Shown: in pieces, positions 62,360-64,000 of the stretch
Numbering within the stretch: the first letter of the stretch is position 1
Layout of the letters: the number at the start of each line of letters is the position of its first letter
NCBI GenBank assembly: GCA_041394885.1
Contig: JAWKHI010000039.1
Coordinates: 7,116 to 71,115 of the forward strand
DNA from: DSOI01 sp041394885
GTDB lineage: Bacteria; Acidobacteriota; Terriglobia; Bryobacterales; Bryobacteraceae
Reading direction: 5' to 3'
Length of the DNA stretch: 64,000 nucleotides
Program-made: the position numbers and the translations under genes
The notes under the pieces: generated by a model
Databases searched by the model: none
Seen by the model: the letters and a program-made list of their open reading frames with translations, nothing else
Told to the model about the DNA's origin: nothing

Positions 62360-63667
62360 CTAACGCGCCAACAGTGACCGCGTCTCAGCGGGTAGAATCT
62401 TCGTGTAGGGGAGCAGGTCCTCTTTCATGCGCACCGGATACCGCACGACCAAGCCCCGGTTGGTGGCCAGCGCGTTGATCGAACGGTCCTGCGGCATCCA
62501 GTCAGACCCCGCGTACACCTTACCGTCGTGCAGCGTCAGGTAGCCGTCATCCGCCAGCGCGAACGCCGGCATCTCGAAGCCACCCGCCGTGCACACCTTG
62601 AACGCCCATCGCGACAGAATCCGCTCCAACTGGTTGTTCACCCAAGGGTGCTGCACCAGGAATCCGGTGGGATCCGCCTTCAGCACGCCTTCGAGCACCG
62701 TTCGTTCCACCGAGGTTGCTTCGTCGTCCTCCGCGGGCATGTCGTCCACAAGCGGTCGCTGGGTTTCGGAGATGCCGAGGAGTTCGAACAACCCGGTGAA
62801 GTCGCGGTCTTCGAGAGCGGCCTTCAGCTTGGCGGTCTGGGCGAGGGCGTGCGGCTTGATTTCGAGTTCGAACGAGTCTTCCGGCGCGTGCTGGACCACC
62901 GTGTAGCTCGACTCGAAGTTCAACGGCCGCGAGTATTCGCGAATGCCAAGGATCATTTCGCCGGCGAACGTGCGGGCTTCGCCGGTGAGCCACGTGATCA
63001 GCTTCGAGGGACCCTTGTATTCGGGCTTGACCGAGGAGACCGGCAGGACCACGTCGGTATCGAGCGCGTCGGCGACTGGATCCGGCATGATCTTGAACGA
63101 TCCCTTGGCCTGTGTTTGTGCGAACGCGAGACGGAACTGGTAGAAGCGGCCGCCGGGCAAGCTGAGCTTGTCGAAGATCGACTTGCGCAGCCAACCGCGG
63201 CAATCGTTCGTTCCCAGTTCGTGATCGGGCACCACGGTCACGCGGCCATTCGGAATCTGCATTCTCACCTGGCACGGCGAGACGAGAATCCCGAAGTACG
63301 TGACAGCGGCTTGCGGCCAATCGGAGAAGCGCGTGGCGAGCGGACGCTCATAGCGGGCGTCCACGGCGTAGTACTTCCCGTTCTTCGCCGAACCCGATGC
63401 GCCGATCAGCCGGTATTCGGTGTCGTCGAGTTGGAAGCGCGACAGGGCGGATTCCACCCGGGCGCGTTCCACTTGGTCGAGCGGCTCCGGGGTCACAGTG
63501 ACGGACGCCACGCGAATCCCTGGACACAGGGCTTCGAGCAGCGTGTTGTTCAACTGCGCCTGCGGGCTGACGTTCGGCATCTTGCGTTCGATCCTGCCTT
63601 CCTTGGTGACCGTCAGGCTGATGACCTTCAGGCCGGAGTTCCTGGTGACGGATTCAGTAGTTGTCAT
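62360..63667 (-). CDS. Unknown 435-aa protein with motif order like two-barrel (QDE-1/YonO-type) RNA polymerases, catalytic end absent
   Basis: ATG at 63667 has an AGGAAA site; a longer frame to 63814 is open. No firm family was recognised. In order it shows GASGSAKNGKYY (89-100), TNDCRGWLRKSIFDKL (153-168), FYQFRLAFAQTQAKGSFKIM (175-194), LPVSSVKPEYKG (208-219), LADDGYLTLHDGKVY (371-385) and GLVVRYPVRMKEDLLPYTKI (405-424). In eukaryotic RdRps and YonO-like polymerases comparable spots are an LGAS-x-S segment, DG.G.I, a Q.R...KG strand, RPSM.K, DE.G.L..G.V and V.(R/K).P, which precede the catalytic DxDGD. Here the protein stops at TRSLLAR before any DxDGD. The similarity is by eye and may be chance. 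Confidence 0.5.
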   Translation of the reverse strand: MTTTESVTRNSGLKVISLTVTKEGRIERKMPNVSPQAQLNNTLLEALCPGIRVASVTVTPEPLDQVERARVESALSRFQLDDTEYRLIGASGSAKNGKYYAVDARYERPLATRFSDWPQAAVTYFGILVSPCQVRMQIPNGRVTVVPDHELGTNDCRGWLRKSIFDKLSLPGGRFYQFRLAFAQTQAKGSFKIMPDPVADALDTDVVLPVSSVKPEYKGPSKLITWLTGEARTFAGEMILGIREYSRPLNFESSYTVVQHAPEDSFELEIKPHALAQTAKLKAALEDRDFTGLFELLGISETQRPLVDDMPAEDDEATSVERTVLEGVLKADPTGFLVQHPWVNNQLERILSRWAFKVCTAGGFEMPAFALADDGYLTLHDGKVYAGSDWMPQDRSINALATNRGLVVRYPVRMKEDLLPYTKILPAETRSLLAR

Positions 63668-63879
63668 TGGGGTTTCCTCGTTCAAACGGTTGTTGAGAGA
63701 CAACAGACCGTTCGCGCGGGTTGCCCCGAACGACTGGTTCCCCAGTTGGCCTGTTGCCGAAACACTGCGTGTTTGGGCCAGGCCTCCGTGGGGGAGACCG
63801 ACCGATTCCGTCATGTTGCCCGGTCAGCTTGGGCTGGTCGGGTTGCTACGCGGCGGGTTGAGGGCCGGCGGAGCGATCT

Positions 63880-63896
63880 CCCACATGAGGTGTGGG
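63880..63896 (-). terminator. Small hairpin after the window-end gene
   Basis: CCCACA and TGTGGG flank a 5-nt loop, 11 nt past the stop at 63908 on the minus strand. There is no T-run, so it is at most a weak terminator. Confidence 0.3.
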
Positions 63897-63907
63897 CGCC
63901 TTCTACG

Positions 63908-64000
63908 TCAACTTTCGTTGGTAGTAGAAACCCCTTTGGGCACGGCGTGCCCGGCGGCGGTCGGCTGCTTTTCGAGCCGGACTTGGCCGCCTTCGATCTT
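63908..64000 (-). CDS. C-terminal end of a gene running out of the window
   Basis: The minus strand is open from the window edge to TGA 63910-63908, encoding 30 residues (KIEGGQVRLEKQPTAAGHAV then PKGVSTTNES). Composition is protein-like, and it lies upstream of the 62360-63667 gene in the same direction. No family can be judged from so short a piece. Confidence 0.4.
   Translation of the reverse strand, partial: KIEGGQVRLEKQPTAAGHAVPKGVSTTNES

Overview
The window reads as high-GC chromosomal DNA of an Acidobacteriota bacterium, most likely of the Bryobacterales/Solibacteraceae type. The signs are a TonB receptor with an acidobacterial carboxypeptidase-regulatory N-terminus, SBBP/BACON surface proteins, an ASPIC/UnbV FG-GAP protein, ADOP/MacB-type permeases, a paired DUF1552 and DUF1592-type cytochrome c, a protein kinase fused to TPRs, and a TRAEAARINGAKSRGPKT-type protein. 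All family calls are from reading the translations by eye; no database search was possible.

Region by region. (1) 1-3117 is a tight three-gene operon, RuBisCO-like protein, DUF1537-type kinase and 6PGDH-like oxidoreductase, which fits D-apionate breakdown (oiaX-oiaK-apnO). (2) 3197-5774 is a retroelement graveyard. A broken TonB receptor abuts a truncated group II intron, and that intron sits immediately after the catalytic YVDD motif of a DGR-type reverse transcriptase whose partner avd is frameshifted. (3) 5815-23553 carries catabolic and housekeeping genes: an aminotransferase/D-aminoacylase operon, a LarA-like protein, a Tat-exported sugar isomerase-like protein, a TPR kinase, FAD oxidoreductase plus YceI, a glycosyltransferase, BshC, an HpcH/HpaI aldolase, tRNA-Leu(CAA), a thioredoxin-fold protein with an in-frame UGA at its active site (probable selenoprotein), a fuconolactonase-like hydrolase and DUF1552. 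(4) 23550-35020 holds the large DUF1592-type cytochrome, a heavily frameshifted SBBP/BACON surface protein, an ATPase plus DUF4276 (TOPRIM-like) pair resembling OLD/PARIS-type defence modules, and an ASPIC/UnbV protein.

(5) 35028-48500 holds an inverted-repeat element, a JAMM-domain membrane protein, two FtsX-type permeases, a propeller/phosphoesterase fusion, a HEAT protein, a truncated haemoglobin, cysteine synthase, a stand-alone winged-helix regulator next to a Spy-like protein, a CocE-type hydrolase and a CE15-like esterase. (6) 48506-54783 is a type IV pilus/type II secretion-like cluster (pilB-M-N-O, a PilP/GspC-like protein and a pseudopilin-like protein with a long Pro/Gln/Gly repeat tail); pilB carries several indels within about 80 bp. 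(7) 55153-57676 is an operon of unknown small proteins. (8) 57779-64000 is a mosaic: a MazF C-terminal remnant, an ADOP permease, a remnant matching the C-terminus of the isomerase gene at 10.5 kb, an acidobacterial protein with repeated NEPN-like motifs, a broken methyltransferase and a protein whose motif order resembles two-barrel RNA-dependent RNA polymerases but which lacks the catalytic C-terminus.

Several genes have TATAAT-like hexamers 6-16 nt before the start codon and little or no Shine-Dalgarno sequence, suggesting short-leader or leaderless mRNAs. Frameshifts cluster at 28.8-33.0 kb, 53.77-53.85 kb and 61.9-62.2 kb. They may be true decay or sequence errors, which only read data can decide.
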